DNA from: Tritrichomonas musculus | Lineage: Eukaryota > Parabasalia > Tritrichomonadida > Tritrichomonadidae | Length of the DNA: 64,000 nt | Direction of reading: 5' to 3' | Assembly: GCA_039105265.1 (NCBI GenBank) | Contig: JAPFFF010000007.1 | Location: 62,001 to 126,000 of the forward strand | Shown here: in pieces, positions 44,965 through 54,992 of the stretch | Numbering within the stretch: the stretch's first letter is position 1 | Layout of the letters: every line of letters starts with the position of its first letter | Translations under genes and position numbers: made by a program | The notes under the pieces: generated by a model | What the model saw: the letters and a program-made list of their open reading frames with translations, nothing else | Told to the model about the DNA's origin: nothing | The model's database searches: none

Positions 44965-46830
44965 ATGTTATACAGAAACGATAGAGCTCATAATTATCAA
45001 ATAGAGACAGGAAATGTATTGGGTGCGTTCAAGGAAATGCGCAACATTATTAACGTTAATGACGGAACACGTTCATTTTCATTTAGGACAGTTGATTGTC
45101 ATGACCAACCTGCTCTATTTCATCAAGGACAGTATTCACAAATCAGTTTAACACATCCTGACCACTTCATCAGTGATATTGATAAAGGTTTCTTAACATT
45201 TCACGTCAAATTGAATCTTCAATTAAGCACAGACATTGCAAAGCTTAAAGCGATTGAAGACCCTGAAAATCTTTATAAATTATTTGTTGGTTTCAAATCA
45301 TCAAATCAATTGTTTGACAGGTTAGAGATTCTACATAATAATGTCAATGTCGGATATCAACAGAATGAATCAATTCGTGAAGGATTCCTGTATTCAGTTC
45401 TCAAACCTGAAACAGAAAAGAAAAGACGTCGATTCGTTCATTCATTATGGGAAAACATTAGCAACTATTCACAAACACATGCAGGAGTTTATGTTAATCT
45501 TAATTGTTTCAAAGATAATGGAAGAGCTGAGTGTGAATTTGATTTGAATATACCTTTTGATGACTTGCTCGCATTACAAGCATTTGATTTATTCCCTAAC
45601 GGAATCATTGGTGATTTAGCTATTCGTTTTCAAGTTAGCCCCGCTGGTCTTGTTTGGGCAGTATTAGACCCTTACACAGTTGCTGAAACAAAAGCATTCC
45701 TCGAAGATGATGACAAGATATCAATGAAACAACTTGAGCAATTACGTGAATTGAAAGCTAAAGGAAAACTTAAGAGACAGTTCACACAAATTGGAAATGA
45801 AGCATTGATACCTGGTGTTCTTGATAAATCAATCAAATTCAAATATAATATTTGTGATGAACACACACCAATTAATTCGGAACCAATTGAGCTAGAATTT
45901 GATTTCACAGATGAAGAATATGAAAGATTTGGTATTAAACGAACTGCTGACTTGAGAGAGATTGCAAGACACAACCCAGATAATGAAAATAAAGGAGTTA
46001 AAGATATGTTAGACTATTATACAATTGAAATCGTTGAAGAAACACCAATAATGAAGAAATATGAATCACAAAAGGCTGTATTAACATGCAATCAAATGAC
46101 AATCACACTTTGCAAATCTAATATGCAGGGCTACGGTGTTTGTGAAGCAACAAGACAAGGAATTGAAGACATTCTTCGAGAAGGTATCATCATTCCATCA
46201 CAAAAGGTTGATTATCATGCTTTCCCTATTGCTGCAGCTCAAAACGGAATCAAATCAACTTTAAACATTCCATTGATTAACGTGACCACGATGTCTGTAC
46301 TGTTTCCAAAACATCATAATGATTTGACTGTATTTGAAAACCCTGTTTATCAAAACTGTTATCTCAACATTGGTGGCAAGAACTTTCCAGATGAAAACGT
46401 TGACACAATCGGTGCAAGATTCTTTGAGAATCAATTAACTGCTGGCGACCTTGATGCCATTACATTACAATGCACAAAAGAGTTTGAAGACAGTTTCACA
46501 ATGCCAAAGAACAACTCAGAAGGAACAAGATACAAGAATACATTAAGTGATGCAACATCATTTGTTTTCAATATTCAAACTGAACGAGCGAGTGCAGGAT
46601 ATTGTTATGATGGTCTTGACGGGGGATTTGGAAACGTTCAAATTCAAATCAATGGTCAACCAATTCATACAGGAAAGAATGATACATATTATAATGTCAA
46701 TGAAGAAGGTACGGTACATCCGCCACCAGTTCAGTTATGTTTGTGTCGCGACACATATTTCAAACTTTCTTTGGACGGTTTAGAATATGTTGATGACGGA
46801 ACACCACAAGGAAGTCAAGCAAATGAATAA
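44965..46830 (+). CDS. Major-capsid-like protein of the outer Polinton
   Basis: A 621-aa protein, inferred to be the double-jelly-roll shell protein. It shares an ordered series of blocks with the 530-aa protein at 53346: HQGQYSQISLTHPDHF against IQQGSYTSVIISPNSH, LFVGFKSSNQLFDRLEI against IWYGFKDARDAVEKYEI, FQVSPAGLV against FSCAGLV, and VLFPKHHNDLTVFENP against CLFPLHNRHKTVFKNP. An insertion-like region (about 240-370) is rich in Glu/Lys. An Inr (TCATA) lies 4 bases before the ATG, and the stop sits in TAAA. The capsid name rests on position, length and this pairwise conservation, not on a search. Confidence 0.65.
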   Translation: MLYRNDRAHNYQIETGNVLGAFKEMRNIINVNDGTRSFSFRTVDCHDQPALFHQGQYSQISLTHPDHFISDIDKGFLTFHVKLNLQLSTDIAKLKAIEDPENLYKLFVGFKSSNQLFDRLEILHNNVNVGYQQNESIREGFLYSVLKPETEKKRRRFVHSLWENISNYSQTHAGVYVNLNCFKDNGRAECEFDLNIPFDDLLALQAFDLFPNGIIGDLAIRFQVSPAGLVWAVLDPYTVAETKAFLEDDDKISMKQLEQLRELKAKGKLKRQFTQIGNEALIPGVLDKSIKFKYNICDEHTPINSEPIELEFDFTDEEYERFGIKRTADLREIARHNPDNENKGVKDMLDYYTIEIVEETPIMKKYESQKAVLTCNQMTITLCKSNMQGYGVCEATRQGIEDILREGIIIPSQKVDYHAFPIAAAQNGIKSTLNIPLINVTTMSVLFPKHHNDLTVFENPVYQNCYLNIGGKNFPDENVDTIGARFFENQLTAGDLDAITLQCTKEFEDSFTMPKNNSEGTRYKNTLSDATSFVFNIQTERASAGYCYDGLDGGFGNVQIQINGQPIHTGKNDTYYNVNEEGTVHPPPVQLCLCRDTYFKLSLDGLEYVDDGTPQGSQANE

Positions 46831-46889
46831 ACAAATTGATTTTCATTAAATAATCATCATTAAATAATATCTTTATTTTTGCGATTCAA

Positions 46890-47969
46890 ATGAATGAATC
46901 AATCAACTATCCTTTCAAATCTAAATACAAATACATCAAAGACACAAACATTAAAACCGAGCCATACATACCAGATTACCAATTGAAAACAGTAAAGAAA
47001 CTATCAAAACCTGACTTCTCATTTGAGCCTCACTGTTGGGAAATGGATATAATGTTTGCATTAAACAAAGCTTATCTTGTTCTTATCAATGTAAACACCA
47101 AATACCTAATTGTTGAACCAATTGATTACAAGTCTGAGTATTATGTAATCAAAGTAATTGATAAACTAGTCAATAAAAGAAGTATCAGAATTGAAACAAT
47201 TAAATGTGATGGTGAAAAGGCTTTTATATCAAATGCATTCAAAAGTTATTGCAACGGTGAAGAGCAAAGATATCAATTAGACAAACACACAATTAAATTC
47301 AAAGCTCCAAACAAAATAAAGTTAATCATTGATGATTCACCTTTCACGAATGCACATAAATGTGTTGATGCAGTAATCAGAACTTTACGAAATGCTTTCG
47401 GTCAATCACAACAACGAATGACAAACAATGTATTGATACAACAAACGGTTGCATGGTACAATAACACACCTCATTCATCTCTTCGCTTATTGAATCCTTT
47501 ATACACATCATTTGACGAAGAAACCGATGAATACCTTGACAAACGGCAATCAAAATACATTTATCTTACACCTCAACAGATGCAAGACGACTGCGACCTT
47601 GAATGGCAATACATAAGAGCAAAATCAATGCAATTGAAAGAGATTCAACAAAAACAACGATTTAAAGGTCTTCTGTCATACAAGCCCAAAAATATAATAC
47701 TCATTCACACCGATTACGGAAAAACAGAAAAGAAACATGAAAAGCGAAGAAGAGTATTTAATGAACTTGCTGAATTCATTTGTTATGAATCAGGAAACGT
47801 TAAATGTAAACTATTAAATCCTTTACGTCAAACTAACAAAACACTGAAGAATAAAACAATAATAACAGTTCCAATCATGTACACAAAATATGTTTGTTCA
47901 TCAATAGATGCTTTGAATGATGATTATAAAATATTCTTTTTGACTTATAAAACGCAAAATGAAAGCTAA
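46890..47969 (+). CDS. Polinton integrase (rve family)
   Basis: A 359-aa retroviral-type integrase expected to insert the element. The core starts at WEMDIMF (near residue 52). The strand ILVNVNTKYL-like segment and IKCDGEKAF (second acidic position, near 110) follow, then the WYNNTPHSSL motif typical of this family, and a basic C-terminal region. The start follows ATTCAA. Its end overlaps the next gene by 11 bases. Confidence 0.75.
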   Translation: MNESINYPFKSKYKYIKDTNIKTEPYIPDYQLKTVKKLSKPDFSFEPHCWEMDIMFALNKAYLVLINVNTKYLIVEPIDYKSEYYVIKVIDKLVNKRSIRIETIKCDGEKAFISNAFKSYCNGEEQRYQLDKHTIKFKAPNKIKLIIDDSPFTNAHKCVDAVIRTLRNAFGQSQQRMTNNVLIQQTVAWYNNTPHSSLRLLNPLYTSFDEETDEYLDKRQSKYIYLTPQQMQDDCDLEWQYIRAKSMQLKEIQQKQRFKGLLSYKPKNIILIHTDYGKTEKKHEKRRRVFNELAEFICYESGNVKCKLLNPLRQTNKTLKNKTIITVPIMYTKYVCSSIDALNDDYKIFFLTYKTQNES

Positions 47970-48309
47970 ACAACCAATCACAAAACGATACTATCACACA
48001 CAATCAAAAGATTTTAATCTTCCTGATGATTTCGTTTATAGTCGCAACAAGAAGTACATTGTTGTTCAGTATTGTGGTGCTGTTGTCAATCAACATATTG
48101 TCGGTGATTTGATGGTTCATTCAGATATTGTTGAATTCATGCCTTTCTGCGACCATTTCATTATGCTAGCTAATAGACGACAAACGAAATATCGAAAATA
48201 TGAATGTCTGAACAACACAAAAAAAGAGTATCATTTATGGTTCACAGACATGAAAGGAAACGTTATTGAACCTGAATCATTTATATTCAGTTGTCTTTTG
48301 ATTTATTAA
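47959..48309 (+). CDS. Unknown Polinton protein, 116 aa
   Basis: A basic, Tyr/His-rich protein with no recognised domain. It overlaps the integrase gene by 11 bases and ends just 4 bases before the left end of the inner Polinton, which therefore landed in the gap between this gene and the one at 60837. Confidence 0.5.
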   Translation: MKAKQPITKRYYHTQSKDFNLPDDFVYSRNKKYIVVQYCGAVVNQHIVGDLMVHSDIVEFMPFCDHFIMLANRRQTKYRKYECLNNTKKEYHLWFTDMKGNVIEPESFIFSCLLIY

Positions 48310-48313
48310 TAGT

Positions 48314-48655
48314 AGTTATCCATAGGATTTTCTTACAATGATGATTCTCTGGCATTTTGGGGGTCATTTGCACCAAAGGGGCTTAAAAACGACAAAAATA
48401 AGATCACTTTGGCGATGTTTTCATTTTCAACAAATTTATATAAAAAATATATATTAACACACATCAAGGTCCATACAACCCACCGAATACACTATACTAT
48501 AAACAATTGATTTAAAACACCAATACGCACACACTACACTATTTACACACATAGAAGCCTAATATAACAAGCAGCCCCAAAATGCCAGAGAATCATCATT
48601 GTAAGAAAATCCTATGGATAACTACTTATAACCCACTACTACCACCGAATGATTA
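48314..48655 (+). repeat. Left terminal repeat of the inner Polinton, itself palindromic
   Basis: Its outer 310 bases form a foldback: 48314-48362 and 48575-48623 are perfect 49-bp inverted copies around a 212-base loop. A further 32 bases (to GAATGATTA) extend inward. The same arrangement occurs in the right repeat. Confidence 0.85.
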
Positions 48656-48745
48656 ACATCAAAGGCTCTTCGAGCCCGGGACTAAGGTCCTACTACTACC
48701 AACAAAGTCTTTTACGTTTCAAAACATTAATTTATTAACTAGTAA

Positions 48746-50044
48746 ATGTCAAGGATAAAAACACTACACCCTACAATAGCCAATATCAATGATGAGCAAG
48801 TACCAATACCAATAGAAACAGCATATTTTCTTGAAGATGGTGAGAGAGACCCAAACAAACCACATCGTTATTGGTTTAATTTTCCACCAGAATGGAGCAC
48901 AGCAAATCGTGGTGAGTCAATTATAGGCGTTAGAAATATTTATACAATAGCAAGGAGACGTAAGCTTGAGTTTGATTTAAGCGTAAGAAAATATTTACGA
49001 AGTGCTTTTGATGAATTGAAAACGAAAAAAGAAAACGAAAATAAAACCAATGATGAAATATATAATTTACTTGATGAAAAACAAAAAGGAGAGGTATCAA
49101 CACATATTATATCTTGGTTGGCAACAGATAAAGATTTACGAGATTTATTTGAAGATATCATTATTACACTTAAACCTAAGTTCGATGAGTATAATAATAA
49201 AGTTATGGAAAAATATAAATTGACAAATAATATTTTGTCAAGCATGTATAAACTTTATACAGGCATTTTAAATAAATATCGCGTTCCAATTTCCGGACCT
49301 ATTTCTTTTATTAAAGATTCGTATGATCTATTCTTTAAAAGTAAAGAAGAATGGAATGCTTTCCTAAAAGAAATTGCAGACTTCAATAAACAGAACGCCG
49401 ATAACTTAATACCATTATTTAGGCTGAGTGATTTAAATAGAGAGTTAAATGATATCCAGATGGATGGATATTATGATTATGATAAGAATTCTTTTATAGA
49501 GACAATATTTTCACCGATAAATCAACAAATTAATTCATACATAGAAAACCCTGAATATAAACCAACGCCAACACCAACACCAACTCCTGAACCAATACCA
49601 CCATACATTAAAATTGAGGATGATATTAATCCAAGTCTTTATTACGTTGATTTCAAAATAAACTTTATAGAAAAAAGTACAGATGAAAATTATAGAAGAT
49701 TTGATTTTGCTGATGTAATGAATATAGGCAACGAACCATATCAAAATAAACCCGAACAATTTCAAAACAAATGGCTTAGGAGAATTGATTTTTATAATGT
49801 ATGGGATAGGCACTCATGCAAAGTCTATTCATCTATTGCTGAACAGGCATCGCATAACTATATTGGTAGTAGTTCAGTATATTTTACGCCAATAAAATAC
49901 TATAAACTGAATTCTACGGATCAACAATTTTGGGTCGAGTTCTATAGTGGTCGTCATAACAAGATACCTATTGTTATTCCCAAAAATGAATCATTTTGTA
50001 TAGAAATGCAATTCATGTCTTACAATAAATTATTATACGTATAA
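48746..50044 (+). CDS. Unknown two-part Polinton protein
   Basis: A 432-aa protein. An N-terminal region of about 260 residues is charged and mostly helical-looking. A Pro/Thr linker (PTPTPTPTPEPIPP, near 273-286) joins it to a C-terminal region of about 140 residues that looks strand-rich. A second capsid component such as a vertex protein would fit the layout, but I cannot show it. It is the first gene of the plus-strand series, and its stop lies in TAAA. Confidence 0.55.
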   Translation: MSRIKTLHPTIANINDEQVPIPIETAYFLEDGERDPNKPHRYWFNFPPEWSTANRGESIIGVRNIYTIARRRKLEFDLSVRKYLRSAFDELKTKKENENKTNDEIYNLLDEKQKGEVSTHIISWLATDKDLRDLFEDIIITLKPKFDEYNNKVMEKYKLTNNILSSMYKLYTGILNKYRVPISGPISFIKDSYDLFFKSKEEWNAFLKEIADFNKQNADNLIPLFRLSDLNRELNDIQMDGYYDYDKNSFIETIFSPINQQINSYIENPEYKPTPTPTPTPEPIPPYIKIEDDINPSLYYVDFKINFIEKSTDENYRRFDFADVMNIGNEPYQNKPEQFQNKWLRRIDFYNVWDRHSCKVYSSIAEQASHNYIGSSSVYFTPIKYYKLNSTDQQFWVEFYSGRHNKIPIVIPKNESFCIEMQFMSYNKLLYV

Positions 50045-50079
50045 AGCACACTCACAGAAATATTTTTATGAAAAATTAA

Positions 50080-51171
50080 ATGAATAAAAAACAATTTAAT
50101 ACAATTGAAGAGCTCTACCATTCGTTCCCATGGCGTAGTCAAAATAAATTTGTACCATTGGCTAAACGCTATGGATTTAATGAACAAGATGCTAAACAGT
50201 TTCTTAAAAATAATGTTATTCATGACGCTAAGGTTCCAAAAGCCGAATTTATGCCTATTGTGTCAAAACATCACGGAGGTTATCAAATGGACACATTCAT
50301 CAATGATAAACATAAAGGAGGACGTAATTATTTAATGCTAATTAATATTAACACACGAAAAGCTTACGCATACCCATTAATAGGCAAAGGTTCAAAATCA
50401 GTAATAGAAGCATTAACCAAATTCTTTAACGATGTAAATGATGTGTATTCAATAACAAGCGACCAAGACGCAGCATACTTATCAAACGAGGTATTAGATT
50501 TTATGAAGTCAAAGAATATAATCTATAAAACAACTGAAGATAATAATCATAACGTGCTCGGCATAATTAATAGATTCATGAGAACAATAAGAGACGCTAT
50601 CGGTGAAAATAGATATATTGATGAAAATGAAATGAATAATTTAATAGATGCATATAATAATTCTCCTCATAGGTCTTTAAACAATAAAGCGCCAAACGAT
50701 ATAACAAAAGAAGATGAATTAAATTATATCCAAACGAAAACAAAAATAAATCCATATAATTTTGAACCAAATGAAAGAGTAAGAATTGTATTAGCTAATG
50801 AACCATTTTCAAAGAAACGTAATAAAGTAAGCAAAGAATCTTATATCGTTGATTCTAAATCCGGGAACCAATTTATAGTCAAAGCTAAAGATGATTCAGT
50901 TGATAAATTACCAGGCTACAGATTAATTAAATCAGCAAATAACATTCCACTCGCTGATTCTCTAAAGAAAGGCAAACGAGGCATTGTTGATAAAATTATT
51001 AGCTATGACCCCAAGAAAAATAAATATAGGGTTCAATATGAAGGAGGTGTAAAAGACACAATCCCCGCAAAAAATCTACGTGAGGGGAACCCAATTAAAC
51101 TTTCACAAATGGAGCTTGAGTATTGGTCAAAGCAAAAACAAATTCCAGACGCTATTAAGAAGTGGGCTTAA
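50080..51171 (+). CDS. Polinton integrase with chromodomain-like tail
   Basis: A 363-aa rve-family integrase: GGYQMDTFI (first acidic position, D71), ITSDQDAAYL (second, near 128-130), then the YNNSPHRSLNNKAP motif near 210. The C-terminal region (about 320-355, IVDKIISYDPKKNKYRVQY) has the small beta-barrel look of an SH3/chromodomain-like tail seen in Polinton integrases. It lies 35 bases downstream of the previous gene. Diverged from the outer Polinton's integrase at 46890, so the two elements belong to different lineages. Confidence 0.78.
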   Translation: MNKKQFNTIEELYHSFPWRSQNKFVPLAKRYGFNEQDAKQFLKNNVIHDAKVPKAEFMPIVSKHHGGYQMDTFINDKHKGGRNYLMLININTRKAYAYPLIGKGSKSVIEALTKFFNDVNDVYSITSDQDAAYLSNEVLDFMKSKNIIYKTTEDNNHNVLGIINRFMRTIRDAIGENRYIDENEMNNLIDAYNNSPHRSLNNKAPNDITKEDELNYIQTKTKINPYNFEPNERVRIVLANEPFSKKRNKVSKESYIVDSKSGNQFIVKAKDDSVDKLPGYRLIKSANNIPLADSLKKGKRGIVDKIISYDPKKNKYRVQYEGGVKDTIPAKNLREGNPIKLSQMELEYWSKQKQIPDAIKKWA

Positions 51172-51321
51172 TCCACAAAGTGGCTTAGAGCTAACGCATA
51201 ACGAATTCTTTATAAATTATTTTTGTTGTCTCATAGACCAACTCTACAACGAACCCTATCAATTGATATTTAAAACACTCTTTTATAAATTCTTTATAAT
51301 TCATTTAACAATAATAAAAAT

Positions 51322-52176
51322 ATGACAAAACAAATTATTAATCAAGTTAAGAATGAAATAAATAAAGCTATTAAGAAGAATCAACGCGATATAGAAATGG
51401 CTTTAATAAAACCATTATCACCAGATTACCCATTTAGTACGAATGGAATATACTTTTTAATAGGCAGACCAGGCGCTGGAAAGAGTTATTGGATATGGTC
51501 TCATATAATGATTACTGAAAAATTATTTAAGAAACCTTATTATAGCAAAATCATATTCTGCTCAACTAGTGGGAAAGCTGATAAAACTGCTGAAGTCTTA
51601 CATAAAAGTATTAAGACACCAATCGATTATGTTAATGAAAAAGAACTAATGGATTTTCTTAAAAAGCATCTTAAACGTAAAGTTAAATATTATGCATTAG
51701 TTAAACATGTTCTATCAAAAATGAAAGAAGCAAATGAAGAGATGGAACGGTTAATTAATAAGCATTCATTAGAGGACATAGATGATAGAATCGTCTATAT
51801 CGCAAAAAAGCTTGCTAAATATAATACATCAACATACCCATATAACACATTAATAATTTTAGATGACTGCGCAGGTAGCGATTTATTGAAGAATGGCAAT
51901 AGTGAATTTATACGTTTGCTAACAAAAACACGTCATTATAATATCACGTGTATAATGGCTTTTCAAACAATAAGATTTGTTCATATCAACGCGAAACGAA
52001 TGGCTACAGATATCATTTGCTATAGTGGTTATAGCGAAGAAGATTTCACATCATTACTACAACAAACAAATAATAATTTAGATACAAAAGAAACAGTTAA
52101 ACAATATCTTCAACACAGAGAGCCACACGATAAATTTATTCTCAATATCACCGCAAATAAATATTATTTCGATTAA
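51322..52176 (+). CDS. Packaging ATPase (FtsK/HerA, A32-like)
   Basis: A 284-aa P-loop ATPase with Walker A GRPGAGKS (near residue 50) and Walker B LIILDD (near 175-180), followed by RLLTKTRHYNITCIMAFQ, the usual arginine-bearing segment. It is expected to pump element DNA into the capsid. An Inr (TCATTT) lies about 19 bases before the ATG, and the stop is in TAAA. Homologous to the relic ATPase at 20240. Confidence 0.82.
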   Translation: MTKQIINQVKNEINKAIKKNQRDIEMALIKPLSPDYPFSTNGIYFLIGRPGAGKSYWIWSHIMITEKLFKKPYYSKIIFCSTSGKADKTAEVLHKSIKTPIDYVNEKELMDFLKKHLKRKVKYYALVKHVLSKMKEANEEMERLINKHSLEDIDDRIVYIAKKLAKYNTSTYPYNTLIILDDCAGSDLLKNGNSEFIRLLTKTRHYNITCIMAFQTIRFVHINAKRMATDIICYSGYSEEDFTSLLQQTNNNLDTKETVKQYLQHREPHDKFILNITANKYYFD

Positions 52177-52195
52177 ACTTTTTAATTATTTTTAA

Positions 52196-52621
52196 ATGTG
52201 CGGGTTTTTTAAGAAATTTATCAAAACAGGAATAGGGTTAGCAAGCAAGCATTTAATGAATTTTGCTAATAGTGCTACTGGTGGATTAGCTGGCAAAGTT
52301 GTTAATACTGCTATCGATGGAGTTAATAAGCATGCTGGTATAATTGGTAAGGTTGCTCAAGGTATCGGTCGAAAACTATTAAGTGATAAGACAAGAGAAA
52401 AGATATCTAATTTCGCTGATACTGCTATAAAATATATTCCAAAAGGCAACGTAAGAACTGCTTTAGAAAAAGTTAATAATGCTGCTCAAGGGCGAAAAGA
52501 AAATTATAATGTTAAGACCAAAATTAATAAGCAATTAAATTCTACTGAATGGGCACAAGAAGCCCCTAGGACTAAGTCCAAACCAATTTCACAAGAGATA
52601 TATGTTGAGAGGGGTGGCTAG
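52196..52621 (+). CDS. Small Gly/Lys-rich virion-like protein
   Basis: A 141-aa protein whose first half alternates glycine, alanine and lysine with hydrophobic residues (FIKTGIGLASKHLMNFANSA), giving amphipathic or membrane-active character. The C-terminal part is basic. It resembles the 84-aa protein at 44656 in style and likely position in the capsid module. It starts 19 bases after the ATPase stop. Confidence 0.5.
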   Translation: MCGFFKKFIKTGIGLASKHLMNFANSATGGLAGKVVNTAIDGVNKHAGIIGKVAQGIGRKLLSDKTREKISNFADTAIKYIPKGNVRTALEKVNNAAQGRKENYNVKTKINKQLNSTEWAQEAPRTKSKPISQEIYVERGG

Positions 52622-52684
52622 TTTATTAAAACTCAAAAATAAAACTCGATAAAACTCACTTTTCTTATTTTTATTGGGTTTTAA

Positions 52685-53308
52685 ATGAGCAAGAAATATT
52701 TAACTGGAAGTAAGCGTTTGCAAATTATACAACGCTGGCTTAATGGAGTAGATGACCCTGAGTACGATGTTTTCCCGACTCGTAAAGAAGGCAAATATAT
52801 CGTTAAGCCACGAAATGAAACGATAAAACAAACAACTAAAGAAGTTAATGACTTGCATAGCAAGACTCTTTCTTTAGAAAGCGAAGAACCAAATGAGAAA
52901 ACAGAACAAGAACCAATAGAACCCGAACAAAGCCTACAGCCAAAAATAACACCTAAACCAAAACAAATACCAAAACCTAAATTTAGACAGCAAACAAACA
53001 TAAATGACCAATCGTACGACCCCACGATTAATATAGAGATACTTAATCAATTGAAATTATTAGGCGAAGAATTTAAACTTAAACGTGAGAAGAAAGAACA
53101 AAAACGGATGATTAAAGAAGTCGTTCAAAAACAAATTGCGAAGCCAAGAATGCAATATAATTATACTGAGCCAGATTATGAACAACTGCCAATTTCCATT
53201 GGAAATAGTCTTGACAAAGTCAAGCCAAACCAAGATGAAGAAATGATAGAACAACCACAAACCACTTTAACCAGAAGACGAAATAATATATTCGCTGATA
53301 TAATGTAA
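52685..53308 (+). CDS. Charged, proline-rich Polinton protein
   Basis: A 207-aa protein. The central region (about 75-105) is Pro/Lys/Gln-rich (PKPKQIPKPKFRQQ), followed by a charged helical stretch (EEFKLKREKKEQKRMIKEVV). It looks partly disordered. No family is recognised. An Inr-like TCACTT lies about 30 bases upstream, and the stop sits in TAAA just before the capsid-like gene. Confidence 0.5.
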   Translation: MSKKYLTGSKRLQIIQRWLNGVDDPEYDVFPTRKEGKYIVKPRNETIKQTTKEVNDLHSKTLSLESEEPNEKTEQEPIEPEQSLQPKITPKPKQIPKPKFRQQTNINDQSYDPTINIEILNQLKLLGEEFKLKREKKEQKRMIKEVVQKQIAKPRMQYNYTEPDYEQLPISIGNSLDKVKPNQDEEMIEQPQTTLTRRRNNIFADIM

Positions 53309-53345
53309 AATACTTTTAATTGATTTATTTTTTAATTTATATTAA

Positions 53346-54938
53346 ATGTTGAACAATGAATTGATTATGCAAACTTCAGCCGAAGCATGTACTCAAATTG
53401 CTTCATATTTTGATGTGGTTGATAATTGTATTTCTATGAGTGATACAAACAAACAATATTCTATTAATCCGCAAACATCTTATTCACCATCACCACCTAT
53501 TCAACAAGGCTCATATACATCAGTTATCATTTCGCCAAACAGTCATAATACAGCAGATATATACAATGGTTTTATAAAAGCCAGTATGAAAATAAAAGTA
53601 AATATAAATGAAAATTTAGCCACATCTGCTAATGTAGACGGTTATAGATTTAATAGAATATGGTATGGATTTAAAGATGCTAGAGACGCCGTCGAGAAAT
53701 ATGAAATAGTTGCAAATGGTATAACAATATATACACAGAATTTTGGTTGTGAAGAATCATTTTTGACGGCATGTTGTGCAAACGAAACAACAAAAAGAGC
53801 TGATATTTATTCTAAAGCGAGGCATAAAGATATATGGAATGATAAAGAAGGATGCAGATGTGGATTTGTTGTTAATTGGGATGATAAAACAGTTGCAGAA
53901 GATACAATCCACCTAAAAATTGATTTAAGAAGATTCTTACCATTATCTAACATTAAATATTTACCAGCATTTGCAGGCAAAATAGAATTGCGTTTATATT
54001 TCTCATGTGCTGGTTTAGTTTATTGTCCATTAGGTCCGGCGAGAGTTTTAAAGAATAATCCAGGTTTGTTTTCTAAATATACATTTGAAAAAATTACAAT
54101 TGAATTTCAACCGATTGGTGATCCTATTACTTGTTGGGTTAAATCAACTTCAGCCGGCACATCACCTAATTTAACATATACATTAAATAAAGGTACGAGA
54201 GTAAGTAATGTTGTTGAATACACAATTACAGACTGTTTATCAATTATACCATGTTTTGGAATTAGTGATAATGTTTATAGTTCTTTGGTACAAAGATACA
54301 GCAACCCATCAAGTCCTTTAACATTTCCAACACAAACCTTATCAGTTTATACTACAACAAACGCATTAAAGAATATTAACGATAAAACAACATGCACTAT
54401 TACACCTAGATTTGTTGATAGTATATTCTGCTTGTTTCCTTTACATAATAGACATAAAACCGTGTTTAAAAATCCATTGTTTGATTCATTTTATATTAGC
54501 GCAGGTGGTTATGGAAATATACCAGCTAGGCCATTTGGAACAAATGAACAGTATCCAGAATTTTTAGAATACTGCCAGAATGCTATGAATATGAACGGTG
54601 AGCAATCAGGCTTTAATAAGGAGGTTGTAGCATCATTAACAAATAAAATTGTATATAATGCAACATTAGGCAATTATCCAGATGATAGATCAAGATTCTT
54701 TATTGGTTTGCCAACTGAAACAGATAACACATATCAACAAGGCTTAACAAGTTTGAGTCCAATTAACTTTGAAATCAATGTGTCGCAGAAAACTGGAAAC
54801 GATACATTTGCTAATGAAGTTGATACGCCACCTTTATTATGCTTATTATATGATGGCTCTATTAGTATATTAGTTCAACCGAACGGCATGCCGCCACTTG
54901 TTCGCATCGGGAATTACGATATAACAAGTCCAGAATAA
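53346..54938 (+). CDS. Major-capsid-like protein of the inner Polinton
   Basis: A 530-aa protein homologous to the 621-aa protein at 44965 through at least four ordered blocks. It is strand-rich and nearly free of long charged stretches, as expected of a double-jelly-roll shell protein. It lacks the Glu/Lys-rich middle insert of its relative. It sits in a capsid module with the ATPase and small virion-like genes upstream and the fibre-like gene downstream. The capsid role is inferred from context and length. Confidence 0.65.
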   Translation: MLNNELIMQTSAEACTQIASYFDVVDNCISMSDTNKQYSINPQTSYSPSPPIQQGSYTSVIISPNSHNTADIYNGFIKASMKIKVNINENLATSANVDGYRFNRIWYGFKDARDAVEKYEIVANGITIYTQNFGCEESFLTACCANETTKRADIYSKARHKDIWNDKEGCRCGFVVNWDDKTVAEDTIHLKIDLRRFLPLSNIKYLPAFAGKIELRLYFSCAGLVYCPLGPARVLKNNPGLFSKYTFEKITIEFQPIGDPITCWVKSTSAGTSPNLTYTLNKGTRVSNVVEYTITDCLSIIPCFGISDNVYSSLVQRYSNPSSPLTFPTQTLSVYTTTNALKNINDKTTCTITPRFVDSIFCLFPLHNRHKTVFKNPLFDSFYISAGGYGNIPARPFGTNEQYPEFLEYCQNAMNMNGEQSGFNKEVVASLTNKIVYNATLGNYPDDRSRFFIGLPTETDNTYQQGLTSLSPINFEINVSQKTGNDTFANEVDTPPLLCLLYDGSISILVQPNGMPPLVRIGNYDITSPE

Positions 54939-54992
54939 ATATAAATTTATTAAAGCAAATTATATAATTATTTTTGTTTAATTTATAGTTAA

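Noticed and set aside
48314-48623. The 310-bp foldback as an independent MITE unrelated to the Polinton
   Set aside because: The inverted match between the two Polinton ends continues 32 bases past the foldback on the inner side, so the units are part of the Polinton ends in this copy. Independent movement is left as an open question.
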